Assembly: GCF_019711615.1 (NCBI RefSeq)
Contig: NZ_JAIGNS010000002.1
Location: forward strand, 793,501-857,500
Direction: 5' to 3'
Length of the DNA: 64,000 nucleotides
From: Qipengyuania intermedia
Lineage (GTDB): Bacteria; Pseudomonadota; Alphaproteobacteria; Sphingomonadales; Sphingomonadaceae
Shown here: piece after piece, positions 34,675 through 44,172 of the stretch
Numbering within the stretch: the first letter of the stretch is position 1
Layout: each line of letters begins with the position of its first letter
Notes under the pieces: model-generated
What the model was told of the DNA's origin: nothing
The model's database searches: none
Seen by the model: the letters and a program-made list of their open reading frames with translations, nothing else
Position numbers and translations under genes: made by a program

Positions 34675-36831
34675 ATGACTGACAAGCCGACATACGACGA
34701 CTGGAAGGCCCGCGCCGACAAGGAAGTGAAGGGCCGCGACCTGACCTGGCACACGCCCGAAGGCATTGAGGTAAAGCCGCTCTACACCAGCGAGGATACC
34801 GAGGGGCTGGACCCCGGTGTGCCCGGCATCGCGCCGTTTACGCGCGGGCCCTATGCCTCGATGTACACCGGCCGTCCGTGGACCATCCGCCAGTATGCGG
34901 GCTTCTCCACCGCCGAGGAATCGAATGCCTTCTATCGCCGCAACCTCGCGGCGGGGCAGAAGGGCCTCTCGGTCGCTTTCGACCTCGCCACCCACCGCGG
35001 TTATGACAGCGACCACCCGCGCGTGGTCGGCGATGTCGGCAAGGCGGGTGTCGCGATCGACACCGTGCGCGACATGGAAATCCTGTTCGACCAGATCCCG
35101 CTCGACACCATGAGCGTGTCGATGACGATGAACGGCGCGGTGATTCCCGTGCTCGCCTTCTACATCGTCGCGGCAGAGCGTCAGGGGGTGAGCCAGGAGA
35201 AGCTTTCGGGGACCATCCAGAACGACATCCTCAAGGAGTTCATGGTCCGCAACACCTATATCTACCCGCCCGAACCGAGCATGCGGATCGTCTCCGACAT
35301 CATCGCATATACCTCGGCCAACATGCCGAAATTCAACAGCATTTCCATCTCGGGCTATCACATGCACGAGGCCGGGGCGACGGCCGTGCAGGAACTCGCC
35401 TTCACCATCGCCGACGGCAAGGAATACGCCAAGCGCGCGATGGAAGCGGGGCTCGATATCGACGCCTTCGCGCCGCGCCTGTCTTTCTTCTGGGGCATCG
35501 GCATGAACTTCTTCATGGAGATTGCCAAGATGCGCGCCGCGCGTGCGCTGTGGCATGATGTGATGGAAGAGCTGGGGGCGCAGAACCCCAAGTCGAAGAT
35601 GCTGCGTACCCATTGCCAGACCAGCGGTGTGAGCCTGCAGGAGCAGGACCCTTATAACAACGTCATCCGCACCACGATCGAGGCGATGGCAGCGGTGCTG
35701 GGCGGCACGCAGTCGCTCCACACCAATGCGCTGGACGAGGCGATTGCGCTGCCGACCGACTTCTCCGCCCGCATCGCGCGCAACACGCAGCTGGTGATCC
35801 AGGAAGAGACCGGCATCACCAATGTCGCCGATCCACTGGGCGGCAGCTATTACATCGAAAGCCTCACCGCCGCGCTGGTGGACGAGGCAAAAAAGATGCT
35901 CGACGAGGTCGAGGCGGCAGGCGGCATGACCGAATATGTCGCCAGCGGTAAGCCGAAAACGCAGATCGAGGAAGCCGCCGCCGCCAAGCAGGCCAGCGTC
36001 GACCGGGGCGAAACCGTGATCGTTGGCGTCAACAAGTACCGCCGCGACAAGGAAGACGAGATCGACACGCTCGACATCGACAACCACGCCGTGCGTCAGA
36101 GCCAGATAGCGCGGCTCGGGAAGGTCCGCGCGGCCCGCGACGAATTCGCCTGCAAGGCCGCGCTCGACGCGCTGGCTCGCGGGGCAGCGCAGCGCGAGGG
36201 CAACCTGCTTGCGCTGGCGGTCGAGGCGGCGCGCCACGATGCGACGCTGGGCGAGATCAGCCAGGCGATGGAAGACGCCTATGGCCGCTACGACACCATG
36301 CCCACGCCCGTGCGCGGGGTGTATTCCGAAGCCTATTCGGACGACGATCGCTACCAGCAGGTGGTCGCGGGCGTGAAGGCGGTCGAGCGCCGCTTGGGCC
36401 GTGCGCCGAAGCTGATGGTCGCCAAGATGGGCCAGGACGGCCACGACCGCGGCGCGAATGTCATCGCATCCGCCTTTGCCGACATGGGCTTCGAGGTCGT
36501 CTCCGGCCCGCTGTTCCAGACGCCTGCGGAAACCCGCGACATGGCACTGGAGAACGATGTCGACGCCATCGGAGCGAGCAGCCTTGCGGCGGGCCACAAG
36601 ACCCTCATCCCCGAACTGATCGGCCTGCTGAAGGACGCGGGTCGCAGCGACATCAAGGTGATCGCCGGCGGCGTGATCCCGCAGAAGGATTACGACTTCC
36701 TGCGCGATGCCGGGGTGCAAGGCATTTACGGCCCGGGCAGCAATGTGGTCGAATGCGCGGCGGATGTGCTGCGCCTGCTCGGCCACAACATGCCGCCTGC
36801 GGGTGAGGATCTGGATGAGGCGGCGGAGTGA
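34675..36831 (+). CDS. Methylmalonyl-CoA mutase (adenosylcobalamin-dependent), full-length chain
   Basis: A 718-residue single-chain mutase. The TIM-barrel substrate domain includes [44 protein letters not shown] and [15 protein letters not shown]; the C-terminal cobalamin domain has the B12 motif [18 protein letters not shown] (DxHxxG variant DGHDRG). It converts methylmalonyl-CoA to succinyl-CoA, the last step of propionate use. The stop overlaps the next start (TGATG). The last 45 codons are duplicated 690 bases further on. Confidence 0.95.
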   Translation: MTDKPTYDDWKARADKEVKGRDLTWHTPEGIEVKPLYTSEDTEGLDPGVPGIAPFTRGPYASMYTGRPWTIRQYAGFSTAEESNAFYRRNLAAGQKGLSVAFDLATHRGYDSDHPRVVGDVGKAGVAIDTVRDMEILFDQIPLDTMSVSMTMNGAVIPVLAFYIVAAERQGVSQEKLSGTIQNDILKEFMVRNTYIYPPEPSMRIVSDIIAYTSANMPKFNSISISGYHMHEAGATAVQELAFTIADGKEYAKRAMEAGLDIDAFAPRLSFFWGIGMNFFMEIAKMRAARALWHDVMEELGAQNPKSKMLRTHCQTSGVSLQEQDPYNNVIRTTIEAMAAVLGGTQSLHTNALDEAIALPTDFSARIARNTQLVIQEETGITNVADPLGGSYYIESLTAALVDEAKKMLDEVEAAGGMTEYVASGKPKTQIEEAAAAKQASVDRGETVIVGVNKYRRDKEDEIDTLDIDNHAVRQSQIARLGKVRAARDEFACKAALDALARGAAQREGNLLALAVEAARHDATLGEISQAMEDAYGRYDTMPTPVRGVYSEAYSDDDRYQQVVAGVKAVERRLGRAPKLMVAKMGQDGHDRGANVIASAFADMGFEVVSGPLFQTPAETRDMALENDVDAIGASSLAAGHKTLIPELIGLLKDAGRSDIKVIAGGVIPQKDYDFLRDAGVQGIYGPGSNVVECAADVLRLLGHNMPPAGEDLDEAAE
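36697..36831 (+). repeat. Mutase 3' end, copy 1 of a 135-bp direct repeat
   Basis: The last 135 bases of the mutase gene, nearly identical (about 93%) to 37388-37522. Almost all differences are at third codon positions, and only one residue (Asp to Glu) changes, so the second copy was under coding selection before it was orphaned. Confidence 0.85.
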
Positions 36832-37370
36832 TGCGATATTGGGCGTTAGGCTTTTTGGCCATTACGACTTCTGCTCTCGCGCAGACACCAACCCTCGATG
36901 GTGAGGCACGATCGGTAAAGACACAGACAGAGGCACAGATCGCGCACGAGTTCGTCGCGATTTGCGTTGCTGGCTACCCCTCGATGGCGGACGTTACCGT
37001 TGCCGTAGATAGTTCGGAAGTATCCTACATCGAGATTTCGGATGAAAGCGTGTCGGATGTGCGGCGCGATTGGGAATCCGAATACGGTTGGATGGGCTTT
37101 CTATCCGGATCTCCGAAGTTCCCAGACATAACGCCCCAATGCGATTTCTCTGGTTTTACACAGAACGCAGCTAGCCCCGAATTATTACGTGCCGCGCTCA
37201 TCACGGAACTGAGCGAGAAATTCGCCGACTCCCAGCTTGTTGCGTCTGAGAAGGGTATCTCACTCTCGTTAGGCAACGTCTGTGCACTTGTCAGGCATCA
37301 CAAACGCGCGAGCGAGAACCACGTGACACTCATAATTCAGCCGGCAGTCGAGGGTGCTTGCAGCAAGTGA
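36831..37370 (+). CDS. Exported protein of unknown function, inserted behind the mutase
   Basis: A 179-residue protein with a signal peptide ([18 protein letters not shown]) and a mature domain with four Cys residues (AICVAG, PQCDFS, GNVCAL, EGACSK) that could form disulfides. No family recognised. Its base composition is clearly lower in GC than the mutase, and it sits exactly between the two copies of the mutase 3' end, so it probably arrived by recombination. Its ATG overlaps the mutase stop. Confidence 0.65.
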   Translation: MRYWALGFLAITTSALAQTPTLDGEARSVKTQTEAQIAHEFVAICVAGYPSMADVTVAVDSSEVSYIEISDESVSDVRRDWESEYGWMGFLSGSPKFPDITPQCDFSGFTQNAASPELLRAALITELSEKFADSQLVASEKGISLSLGNVCALVRHHKRASENHVTLIIQPAVEGACSK

Positions 37371-37387
37371 TTCAAAAGCGAAGCGAA

Positions 37388-37522
37388 TTCCTGCGCGATG
37401 CCGGGGTGCAGGGCATCTACGGCCCGGGCAGCAATGTGGTCGAATGCGCGGCGGACGTGCTGCGCCTGCTGGGGCACAACATGCCGCCTGCTGGCGAGGA
37501 ACTGGACGAGGCGGCGGAGTGA
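37388..37522 (+). pseudogene. Orphan second copy of the mutase 3' end
   Basis: The second copy of the last 45 codons of methylmalonyl-CoA mutase, ending in the same GAGGCGGCGGAGTGA. No start or upstream mutase sequence is attached. Its TGA overlaps the GTG of a small membrane protein gene, which probably lay directly behind the mutase in the ancestor. Confidence 0.8.
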
Positions 37523-37737
37523 GCTCGGGCGCCCGATTGCTCGTCGCGATACTAGGATCGCTTGTTTACTGGCTACTGGCCATGATCGCGCTATTCGCCA
37601 TCTTGCTCCCTTGCGGAATGGGGCCTGACGCGAGTTGCAACATGGCCGGTCCATTTACTTTTTGGCTGGCAGTCATCGGTTTCGTGCTCATCTACGTCGC
37701 GCTGCTTTTGCGGCTCAAGAAATGGAAGAAAAATTGA
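37519..37737 (+). CDS. Small membrane protein upstream of bioB
   Basis: A 72-residue protein from a GTG that overlaps the mutase-fragment stop (GTGA). Two hydrophobic segments ([24 protein letters not shown] and [17 protein letters not shown]) surround a short loop with two Cys, and a basic tail (RLKKWKKN) follows, giving a probable inside C-terminus. Its stop overlaps bioB by 16 bases. Function unknown. Confidence 0.55.
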   Translation: MSSGARLLVAILGSLVYWLLAMIALFAILLPCGMGPDASCNMAGPFTFWLAVIGFVLIYVALLLRLKKWKKN

Positions 37738-38744
37738 CTCACATCCGTACCGACTGGACCCGCGAGGAAATCGCGGACCTCTTCGACCTGCCCTTTACCG
37801 AGCTGCTTTTCCGCGCGGCCGCCATTCACCGCGAATTCCATCCACCCGACCAGATCCAGCTCTGCACGCTGCTGTCGATCAAGACTGGCGGGTGTCCGGA
37901 AGATTGCGGCTATTGTTCGCAATCTGTGAAGGCCTACAGCGGGGTCGAGGCGACCAAGCTGATGGAGGTGCAGTCGGTCCTCCAGCGCGCGGCGCAGGCG
38001 AAGGATGCGGGCAGCCAGCGCTTCTGCATGGGCGCGGCGTGGCGCAATCCCAAGGACCGCGACATGCCCGCGATCGTCGAGATCGTGAAGGGCGTGCGCG
38101 CCATGGGGCTGGAGACCTGCATGACGCTGGGCATGCTGACGCCGAAACAGGCGGATATGCTCAAGGAAGCGGGCCTCGATTACTACAACCACAATGTCGA
38201 CACCGGGCCGGAATATTACGAGCGCGTGATCTCGACGCGCAACTATCAGGACCGGCTCGATACGCTGCAGAATGTCCGCGATGCGGGCATCAACGTGTGC
38301 AGCGGCGGGATCGTGGGCATGGGCGAAACGCGCGATGACCGGGTGGGCTTCGTCCACACGCTCGCCACGCTCGAACGCCATCCCGAAAGCGTGCCGGTCA
38401 ACGCGCTGGTGCCGGTCAAGGGCACGGTGCTGGGCGACATGTTGGCCGACACGCCGCTCGCCAAGATCGACGACATCGAATTCGTGCGCACCGTGGCGGT
38501 TGCGCGCATTACCATGCCGATGAGCATGGTGCGCCTCTCCGCAGGTCGCGAAAGCATGAGCGAAGCGACGCAAGCCCTGTGCTTCATGGCGGGTGCGAAC
38601 TCGATCTTCACCGGAGACAAGCTGCTTACCGCGCCCAATGCGGGCGATGACAGCGATGCGGCGCTCTTCGTAAAGCTGGGCCTCACCGCGCTTGCGCAGG
38701 AGGAGCCGATGCGCGCTTGCAAAGCCATGGAGCCTGCCGAGTGA
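37722..38744 (+). CDS. bioB: Biotin synthase
   Basis: A 340-residue radical-SAM enzyme. The cluster motif [13 protein letters not shown] (CxxxCxxC) is near residue 58, followed by [33 protein letters not shown] (here [17 protein letters not shown]) and MVRLSAGRE with [15 protein letters not shown], which hold the second cluster and the substrate. It inserts sulfur into dethiobiotin. Biotin is the prosthetic group of the PccA encoded downstream, which explains the association. No other bio genes are nearby. Confidence 0.95.
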   Translation: MEEKLTHIRTDWTREEIADLFDLPFTELLFRAAAIHREFHPPDQIQLCTLLSIKTGGCPEDCGYCSQSVKAYSGVEATKLMEVQSVLQRAAQAKDAGSQRFCMGAAWRNPKDRDMPAIVEIVKGVRAMGLETCMTLGMLTPKQADMLKEAGLDYYNHNVDTGPEYYERVISTRNYQDRLDTLQNVRDAGINVCSGGIVGMGETRDDRVGFVHTLATLERHPESVPVNALVPVKGTVLGDMLADTPLAKIDDIEFVRTVAVARITMPMSMVRLSAGRESMSEATQALCFMAGANSIFTGDKLLTAPNAGDDSDAALFVKLGLTALAQEEPMRACKAMEPAE

Positions 38745-38983
38745 GCTATGGGGACCGTCCCGGCTTATCTTTTTGGCAACGGGCAGGTTGCGTTCTCTAT
38801 GCGGTTGTTGGTGGACTTGTTTCCGCATACTTCATGCTAGCGGCGTCGCTGGGCGATTGCCCTGAGACGACCAACTGCATCAGCGAAACTGGGCGCGCGG
38901 TCATGTTCTACGGCGTCCCGACAGTGTTCTTCTCAGGCGGCCTGCTCATCTCTTGGCTTTTTAAGCGGCACAACGACCGATGA
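38741..38983 (+). CDS. Small membrane protein between bioB and the N-demethylase-like gene
   Basis: An 80-residue protein starting at a GTG inside the bioB stop (GTGA). It has two hydrophobic segments ([40 protein letters not shown]) and a short loop with two Cys residues ([11 protein letters not shown]), much like the 72-residue protein upstream in layout. Its stop overlaps the following ATG (ATGA). Function unknown. Confidence 0.5.
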   Translation: MSYGDRPGLSFWQRAGCVLYAVVGGLVSAYFMLAASLGDCPETTNCISETGRAVMFYGVPTVFFSGGLLISWLFKRHNDR

Positions 38984-39759
38984 CACTCGGCTTCTCCGTC
39001 GATGACCTGCTCCCCCGCGCTCGCGGTGGCGGGGTGCTCAAGATGGGGCTCGCCAAGCTCGACGAGAGGGACTGGCTCCAGCCAGATCCCGACCTTGCGG
39101 CGCGCGAGGCGGGGTTTGCAGCCTATCCGCAAGGCATCCAGCTGTCGCGCGAAGGCGAGGCGCCAGGGGCGGAGCTCGCTGCGATGCTCGGACTCTCGGG
39201 TGGTTTGCCCCAAGCGGCGCGGGCGCATCACGAGGACATGTGCCTTCTCACCCTGCGCGATGGCGACGAACAATATCGCCTCGTCGGCGCGGCGGTCGCG
39301 TGGCCTTCCGACTGGACGCCTGCCGACAAGATGGGCCTGCCCCTGCGATCGCTGCACGCACCGATACAGGGCTATGAGGAACAGCTCGCCAGCGGCGTCG
39401 ATCACTTCATGGCCAAGCTCAAAGCGGGCGCGATTTACGGACGCTGCAACTGGTTCATCGCAGCCACTGGCGACAAGCGCTGGAAGGCCGAGTCGCCGGA
39501 ACAGGCGTTTGCGCATGTCACGCCGGAAAATGCCGGCGAAACGCTGTTCGTGCGCTCGGAGCGCCAGACCTTGCGACGCCTTCCGGAAACGGGCGCGATC
39601 CTCTTCACCATCGGCATCTACGTTTCGCCGCTGGGTGACCTGTCGACGGACAACCAGTCGCGTCTCGCATCCGCAATGCACGGCCTGCTGGAGGGTGAGG
39701 GCGAGCGCCGCGGGGCGCAGCATTACGCCCATGCGCTGATCGATTTCGTGCAGGACTAA
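38980..39759 (+). CDS. Heme-dependent oxidative N-demethylase-like protein (DUF3445)
   Basis: A 259-residue protein of the DUF3445/HDOD family: DERDWLQPDPDLAAREAGF near the start, HHEDMCLLTLRDGD, FPSDWTPADKMGLPLRSLHAPI-like (here WPSDWTPADKMGLPL) and VRSERQTLRRLPETGAILFTIGIYVSPL. Some members demethylate dimethylamine or related amines using heme; the substrate of this one is unknown. It starts at the overlapping ATG of an operon-like run behind bioB. Confidence 0.78.
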   Translation: MTLGFSVDDLLPRARGGGVLKMGLAKLDERDWLQPDPDLAAREAGFAAYPQGIQLSREGEAPGAELAAMLGLSGGLPQAARAHHEDMCLLTLRDGDEQYRLVGAAVAWPSDWTPADKMGLPLRSLHAPIQGYEEQLASGVDHFMAKLKAGAIYGRCNWFIAATGDKRWKAESPEQAFAHVTPENAGETLFVRSERQTLRRLPETGAILFTIGIYVSPLGDLSTDNQSRLASAMHGLLEGEGERRGAQHYAHALIDFVQD

Positions 39760-39907
39760 CCGAAAATTTGACGTCGGATGAGTGGGTTAGGCTGACTGCT
39801 TGACTCTCGCTCTATAAAGGTGGCTAATTCGCCGCGCTGGGGGACAACAGCATCTAACCGAACGGATCGCTTCTTAGGGTCGTAATCCTGACTAGGGGGA
39901 AGACTGC

Positions 39908-40339
39908 ATGAAGAAGCTTATCTTGACCGCCGCCGCCATTGGCCTCGCCATTCCGGCAGGACCTGCCTTTGCGGACGATCACACGCCCGAACTTTCCAAG
40001 GTCGACTGGTATCGGGTCAACATGATCAAGTGGAAGCAAGGCAAGGGGGAACGTGCCCACGAAATCATCGAAATGTTCGAAAAGGTCGATGCGGCACTGG
40101 GCTATAACGACGTGATCGATTTCCACATGCAAACCGGCGATTACGACAGCATCGTCGCCTTGCCGATGCGTGGCGGGATCGCCCAGATGGGCTGGGCCGA
40201 AAATCCGGAAGGCAAGAAGTGGGAGGCGGAATTCGTGCGCCAGGTCGGCGGCGAGGACAAGGCCAAGGCGCTGTGGGAAGAATTCGATTCCCTTATCCTG
40301 CGCCAGGACCGCCACATCGGTCATATCGACCGCGATTGA
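39908..40339 (+). CDS. Exported protein, unknown
   Basis: A 143-residue protein with a signal peptide cleaved after GPAFA. The mature domain is charged and probably of the alpha-beta type (VDWYRVNMIKWKQGKGERAHEIIEMFEKVD, then GDYDSIVALPMRGGIAQMGWAE). The layout recalls dimeric ferredoxin-like proteins, but I cannot assign a family. It precedes pccA, separated by 74 bases that hold an inverted repeat. Confidence 0.6.
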   Translation: MKKLILTAAAIGLAIPAGPAFADDHTPELSKVDWYRVNMIKWKQGKGERAHEIIEMFEKVDAALGYNDVIDFHMQTGDYDSIVALPMRGGIAQMGWAENPEGKKWEAEFVRQVGGEDKAKALWEEFDSLILRQDRHIGHIDRD

Positions 40340-40354
40340 GGTACTTGCCTTGAT

Positions 40355-40413
40355 ACGGGGCCTCCGCTGCGGCATGGACTGCTCACGCTAGTTCGCCTGC
40401 ATCGGAGGCCCGT
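40355..40413 (+). promoter_or_regulatory. Inverted repeat that covers the pccA ribosome site
   Basis: GGGCCTCCG (40358-40366) pairs with CGGAGGCCC (40403-40411), extended by two further pairs. The right arm contains the GGAGG used by pccA, with the start TTG just after it. Folding would hide the ribosome site; a plain terminator is the alternative, as TTTGTTTT follows. Confidence 0.5.
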
Positions 40414-42480
40414 TTGTTTTCCAAGATACTGATCGCCAATCGCGGTGAAATTGCCTGCCGCGTCATCAAGACTGCCAAGCGGATGGGTATCGCCACCGTC
40501 GCGGTCTATTCCGATGCCGACGCGCGCGCGCCTTTCGTGCGCATGGCGGACGAGGCCGTTCATATCGGCCCGGCGCCTGCTGCCGAAAGCTACCTGATCG
40601 CGGACAAGATCATCGCCGCCTGCAAGCAGACGGGCGCAGAGGCGGTGCATCCGGGCTATGGCTTCCTGTCCGAACGCGCCAGCTTCGTGGAGGCGCTGGC
40701 GAAGGAAAACATCACCTTCATTGGCCCGCCGACCGGCGCTATCGCGGCGATGGGCGACAAGATCGAATCCAAGAAGCTCGCACGCGAAGCGGGGGTGAAT
40801 GTCGTCCCCGGCTTTGTGGGTGAGATCCGGGATACCGAGCACGCGGTCGAGATCAGCAATGACATCGGTTATCCGGTGATGATGAAGGCCAGCGCCGGTG
40901 GCGGGGGCAAGGGCATGCGCCTCGCCTGGTCCGAAAAGGATGTGCGCGAAGGCTTCGAGGCGACCAAGCGCGAGGGTCTCAATTCCTTCGGCGACGACCG
41001 CGTTTTCATCGAGAAATTCATCGAGAACCCGCGCCATATCGAAATCCAGATCCTGGGCGATAAGCACGGCAACATCATCTATCTCAACGAGCGCGAATGC
41101 TCGATCCAGCGGCGTCACCAGAAGGTCGTCGAAGAGGCGCCGTCGCCTTTCGTTACGCCCAAGATGCGCAAGGCCATGGGCGAACAGTGCGTCGCACTGG
41201 CGCGGGCGGTGGACTACCACAGCGCAGGTACGGTCGAACTGATCGTTTCCGGCGCCGACAAGACGGGGGAGAGCTTCTACTTCCTCGAAATGAACACCCG
41301 CCTGCAGGTGGAGCATCCTGTAACGGAAGCGATCACCGGTGTAGACCTCGTAGAGCAAATGATACGGGTCGCCGCCGGCGAGAAGCTCGAAATCACGCAG
41401 GACGATGTAAAGATCGACGGCTGGGCGATCGAAAACCGCGTCTATGCAGAAGACCCCTATCGCGGCTTCCTCCCGTCCACCGGTCGTCTCGTGCACTACC
41501 AGCCTCCGGTCGAGCCCTGGGCGGACGATGGCGCCGAGAACGGGCGACGGGGCGTCGATGGCGTCCGCGTGGACGATGGCGTCTTCGAAGGCGGCGAGGT
41601 GTCGATGTTCTACGACCCGATGATCGCCAAGCTCGTCACCTGGGGTGAGACCCGCGACGAGGCGGCGGACCTTCAGGTGCAGGCGCTGGACGCGTTCCGG
41701 ATCGAAGGGCTGGGACACAATATCGATTTCCTCAGCGCCATCATGCAGCACCCGCGTTTCCGTTCGGGCGAACTGACGACCGGCTTCATCGCCGAGGAAT
41801 ACCCCGAGGGTTTCGAGGGCGCTCCTGCCTCCGACGAACTAAAGCGCGTGCTGGCTGCGGTGGGCGGCGTGATCGCCACCGCCGACGCCGACCGGGCACG
41901 GCGGATCGACCAGCAGTTGAACGGCGATGAATACGCGCCCGGCGACTGGACCATCCGCATCGGGACGCGCGAAGAAGGCTCCTCCACCCACGAAGTGCGC
42001 CTCGAAGAGAATGCGCTGACGGTCGACGGCGAACAGGTCACGATCGAAATGCAGTACACGCCGGGCCAGCGCATGATCGACGTGGCGCTGTTCGACAACG
42101 ACGCGGACGAAGACGCCGAGCCGCTCGAAACCTACACTTTCCAGCTTGCTCCGTCGCGGACCGGCTATGCCATCACGACGCGCGGCGCGACGCATCACCT
42201 GCGTATCCTCCAGACGCGCATCGCGAACCTTGCCGCTCACATGATCGAGAAGGAGCCGCCGGACCTTTCCAAGATGCTCATCTGCCCGATGCCGGGCCTG
42301 CTGGTGAAGCTGCACGTTGCAGAGGGCGAGGAAGTCCAGCCCGGCCAGCCTCTGGCCACGGTCGAGGCGATGAAGATGGAGAACATCCTGCGCGCCGAAA
42401 AACAGGCTGTCGTGGGCAAGATCAACGCCGGCGAAGGCGACAGCCTGGCGGTGGACGAGGTCATCCTCGAACTCGAATAG
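40414..42480 (+). CDS. pccA: Propionyl-CoA carboxylase, alpha subunit (biotin carboxylase and carrier)
   Basis: A 688-residue protein: biotin carboxylase domain (SKILIANRGEIACRVIKTAKRMG; ATP-grasp KASAGGGGKGMR; EMNTRLQVEHPVTEAITGVDLVEQ), a linker region of about 150 residues typical of PccA (DMIRV onward), then the biotin-carrier domain with the biotinylated Lys in VEAMKMENI near residue 655. The start is TTG, eight bases after GGAGG. It works with PccB on propionyl-CoA. The inverted repeat over its ribosome site may limit translation. Confidence 0.93.
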   Translation: MFSKILIANRGEIACRVIKTAKRMGIATVAVYSDADARAPFVRMADEAVHIGPAPAAESYLIADKIIAACKQTGAEAVHPGYGFLSERASFVEALAKENITFIGPPTGAIAAMGDKIESKKLAREAGVNVVPGFVGEIRDTEHAVEISNDIGYPVMMKASAGGGGKGMRLAWSEKDVREGFEATKREGLNSFGDDRVFIEKFIENPRHIEIQILGDKHGNIIYLNERECSIQRRHQKVVEEAPSPFVTPKMRKAMGEQCVALARAVDYHSAGTVELIVSGADKTGESFYFLEMNTRLQVEHPVTEAITGVDLVEQMIRVAAGEKLEITQDDVKIDGWAIENRVYAEDPYRGFLPSTGRLVHYQPPVEPWADDGAENGRRGVDGVRVDDGVFEGGEVSMFYDPMIAKLVTWGETRDEAADLQVQALDAFRIEGLGHNIDFLSAIMQHPRFRSGELTTGFIAEEYPEGFEGAPASDELKRVLAAVGGVIATADADRARRIDQQLNGDEYAPGDWTIRIGTREEGSSTHEVRLEENALTVDGEQVTIEMQYTPGQRMIDVALFDNDADEDAEPLETYTFQLAPSRTGYAITTRGATHHLRILQTRIANLAAHMIEKEPPDLSKMLICPMPGLLVKLHVAEGEEVQPGQPLATVEAMKMENILRAEKQAVVGKINAGEGDSLAVDEVILELE

Positions 42481-42663
42481 GAAAGCCGCGCGCGCTTTTT
42501 ACCAAAGCGCCGCGCTTCGATAATTACCCGTTACGCGCCGATCCTTGCGAAATGCAGGGGTCGGCGTGAAATCGTGGTTAAGGGTCTTTTACCGAATCGA
42601 CCTCTTGGAGATAATGTCGGCCTTCGGATCGCTTCTGATGCAACACACTCAGGAGTAGTACGC
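42481..42663. other. Structured gap between pccA and the 86-residue protein
   Basis: The gap contains CGCCGATCCTTGC-GAAAT-GCAGGGGTCGGCG, a hairpin at about 42537-42568, and GC-rich palindromes just after pccA that may be its terminator. No gene or named RNA is recognised. Confidence 0.4.
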
Positions 42664-42924
42664 ATGGCACATAGGGGCACTGGATTTTTCGATACCAGGG
42701 GGAATTATCACAAGACCCCCGAGGACGCGACGATCGCCGATCTCGCGGGTATTCTCGGCAAGATCGGCGATGGCGACAGCCTCGCACCGGGCATCGCGCA
42801 GATGCTCTTGCAACGCAGGACCGAGATCGAGCGGCTGTTCGGCGAACACGATGCGATGATGGCGGATTATCAGCCTGTGGGGGCAGGCGCAAAGGTCACA
42901 CGGCTGGAGCCGCGCGCGAGCTGA
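42664..42924 (+). CDS. 86-residue conserved-looking protein, unknown
   Basis: Starts at ATG after AGGAGTAGTACGC. It is a small soluble protein: MAHRGTGFFDTRGNYHKTPEDATIADLAGILGKIGDGDSL then an amphipathic helix (PGIAQMLLQRRTEIERLFGEHD). No signal or membrane segment. No family recognised. The strong ribosome site supports expression. Confidence 0.62.
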   Translation: MAHRGTGFFDTRGNYHKTPEDATIADLAGILGKIGDGDSLAPGIAQMLLQRRTEIERLFGEHDAMMADYQPVGAGAKVTRLEPRAS

Positions 42925-42925
42925 C

Positions 42926-43390
42926 TCAAGCTTCGGTAAGGTCCAGGTGATAGCACTGATTGTGCGGCCCGTTGACGTATTCCGAAAAGGCATCGCCCGG
43001 CTCGAAGCCGCGCTTCGTGTACAGCTTGATAGCCGGTTGAAATGCCTCTGCCGTACCCGTCTCCAGGCTTAACCGGTCAAAGCCTTCCTGCGCAGCCATG
43101 GCGATGAGAGCCTCAAGGATAGCGCTCGCGGCACCCTTTCCCAGATGGTCGGGATGGGTTCGCATGGACTTCAATTCAGCCTGGCCGTCCGGCAATCGCT
43201 TCAACGCGCCAATTGCGATCAGGCTCTGCTCCTCCCAGGCCCCAATTATGGTTATCCCGGCCTTCTCCAGTCCCGACACATCGAGAGCGAAGTCGGTACC
43301 CGGAGGAGAGGCGCGATGCATTTCCCGCTGGTGGTAGGCGGCAAGGTCACGCACGCCGGGATCCGCAATGTCGGCAATCGCAATGCGCAT
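42926..43390 (-). CDS. GNAT-family N-acetyltransferase
   Basis: A 154-residue GNAT protein: LKSMRTHPDHLGKGAASAILEALIAMA is the acetyl-CoA loop (Q/RxxGxG/A), followed by LSLETGTAEAFQPAIKLYTKRGFEP, typical of the terminal strands. It transfers acetyl to an unknown amine. It follows the cyclase gene directly on the same strand, one base apart. Confidence 0.82.
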   Translation of the reverse strand: MRIAIADIADPGVRDLAAYHQREMHRASPPGTDFALDVSGLEKAGITIIGAWEEQSLIAIGALKRLPDGQAELKSMRTHPDHLGKGAASAILEALIAMAAQEGFDRLSLETGTAEAFQPAIKLYTKRGFEPGDAFSEYVNGPHNQCYHLDLTEA

Positions 43391-43391
43391 G

Positions 43392-44162
43392 CTATTCTTC
43401 CACCATCGCCACGGCCCTGATCCAGCCCGCACTGGCGCGTTCGATCTTCACCGGAAAACAGCTGAACATGAAGCCATGGTCGGGCAGGCTCTGAAGGTTG
43501 GTCAGCTTTTCGATCTGGTAATAGGGGCGAATGCGGCCTGCCTTGTGGCCTTCCCAGATGATCGAAGGATCGCGGGTCTCCGCCCAGCGCTTCGCGGTAT
43601 GGCTGAAGGGGGCATCCCAGCTCCACGCATCTGTGCCGACGACTTCCACACCGCGCTCGGTCAGCCATAGGGTCGCTTCCGCGCCGAGGCCCACTCCTTG
43701 GTCGGTGAAGTTCTCCGTCCCGTAGACCGCGCCTGACTGGACAAGGACGATATCGAGCGGTTGCAGGTCGTAGCCTATCTTCGCCAGAGCTTCTTCCACC
43801 TCCGCCGCGCTGACGACATGGCCATGGGGCAGATGACTGAAATCGAGCTTCACGCCGGGGCGATAGAACCGGTCCAGCGGGGCCTCGTCGATGCTGGGGG
43901 CAGGGCTCGCACCATCGTCCGTCGTCGAATGATAATGCCACGGCGCATCCATGTGCGTGCCGTTGTGGGTGGAGAGTTCCAGCATCTCGACTGCCCAGCC
44001 TTCGCCGTCCGGCAGGTCATCCTTTTCCAGACCCGGAAAGAACATGGCGATCTGCTCCCACGTGCTTTCGTGTGTCATGTACTGGATCTTGGGGCGCATC
44101 ACGTCAGGGTCGGACACGACCTCGTTGGTGATCGGGATGGAGAGGTCGATAAAGCGCGTCAT
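43392..44162 (-). CDS. Cyclase-family (kynurenine formamidase-like) hydrolase
   Basis: A 256-residue cyclase-fold metal-dependent hydrolase: FIDLSIPITNEVV at the start and the zinc motif STHNGTHMDAPWHYH (HxGTHxD). GVGLGAEATLWLTERGVEVVGTDAWSWD follows. The family includes kynurenine formamidases and isatin hydrolases; the substrate is uncertain. It sits between aroB and the acetyltransferase, co-directional with both. Confidence 0.82.
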   Translation of the reverse strand: MTRFIDLSIPITNEVVSDPDVMRPKIQYMTHESTWEQIAMFFPGLEKDDLPDGEGWAVEMLELSTHNGTHMDAPWHYHSTTDDGASPAPSIDEAPLDRFYRPGVKLDFSHLPHGHVVSAAEVEEALAKIGYDLQPLDIVLVQSGAVYGTENFTDQGVGLGAEATLWLTERGVEVVGTDAWSWDAPFSHTAKRWAETRDPSIIWEGHKAGRIRPYYQIEKLTNLQSLPDHGFMFSCFPVKIERASAGWIRAVAMVEE

Positions 44163-44172
44163 GCGCGCCACG

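Noticed and set aside
32099..36786. Long minus-strand frames of 707 and 724 codons
   Set aside because: They are antisense to the S9 peptidase and the mutase, both of which have intact catalytic motifs. They show no domains or ribosome sites of their own.
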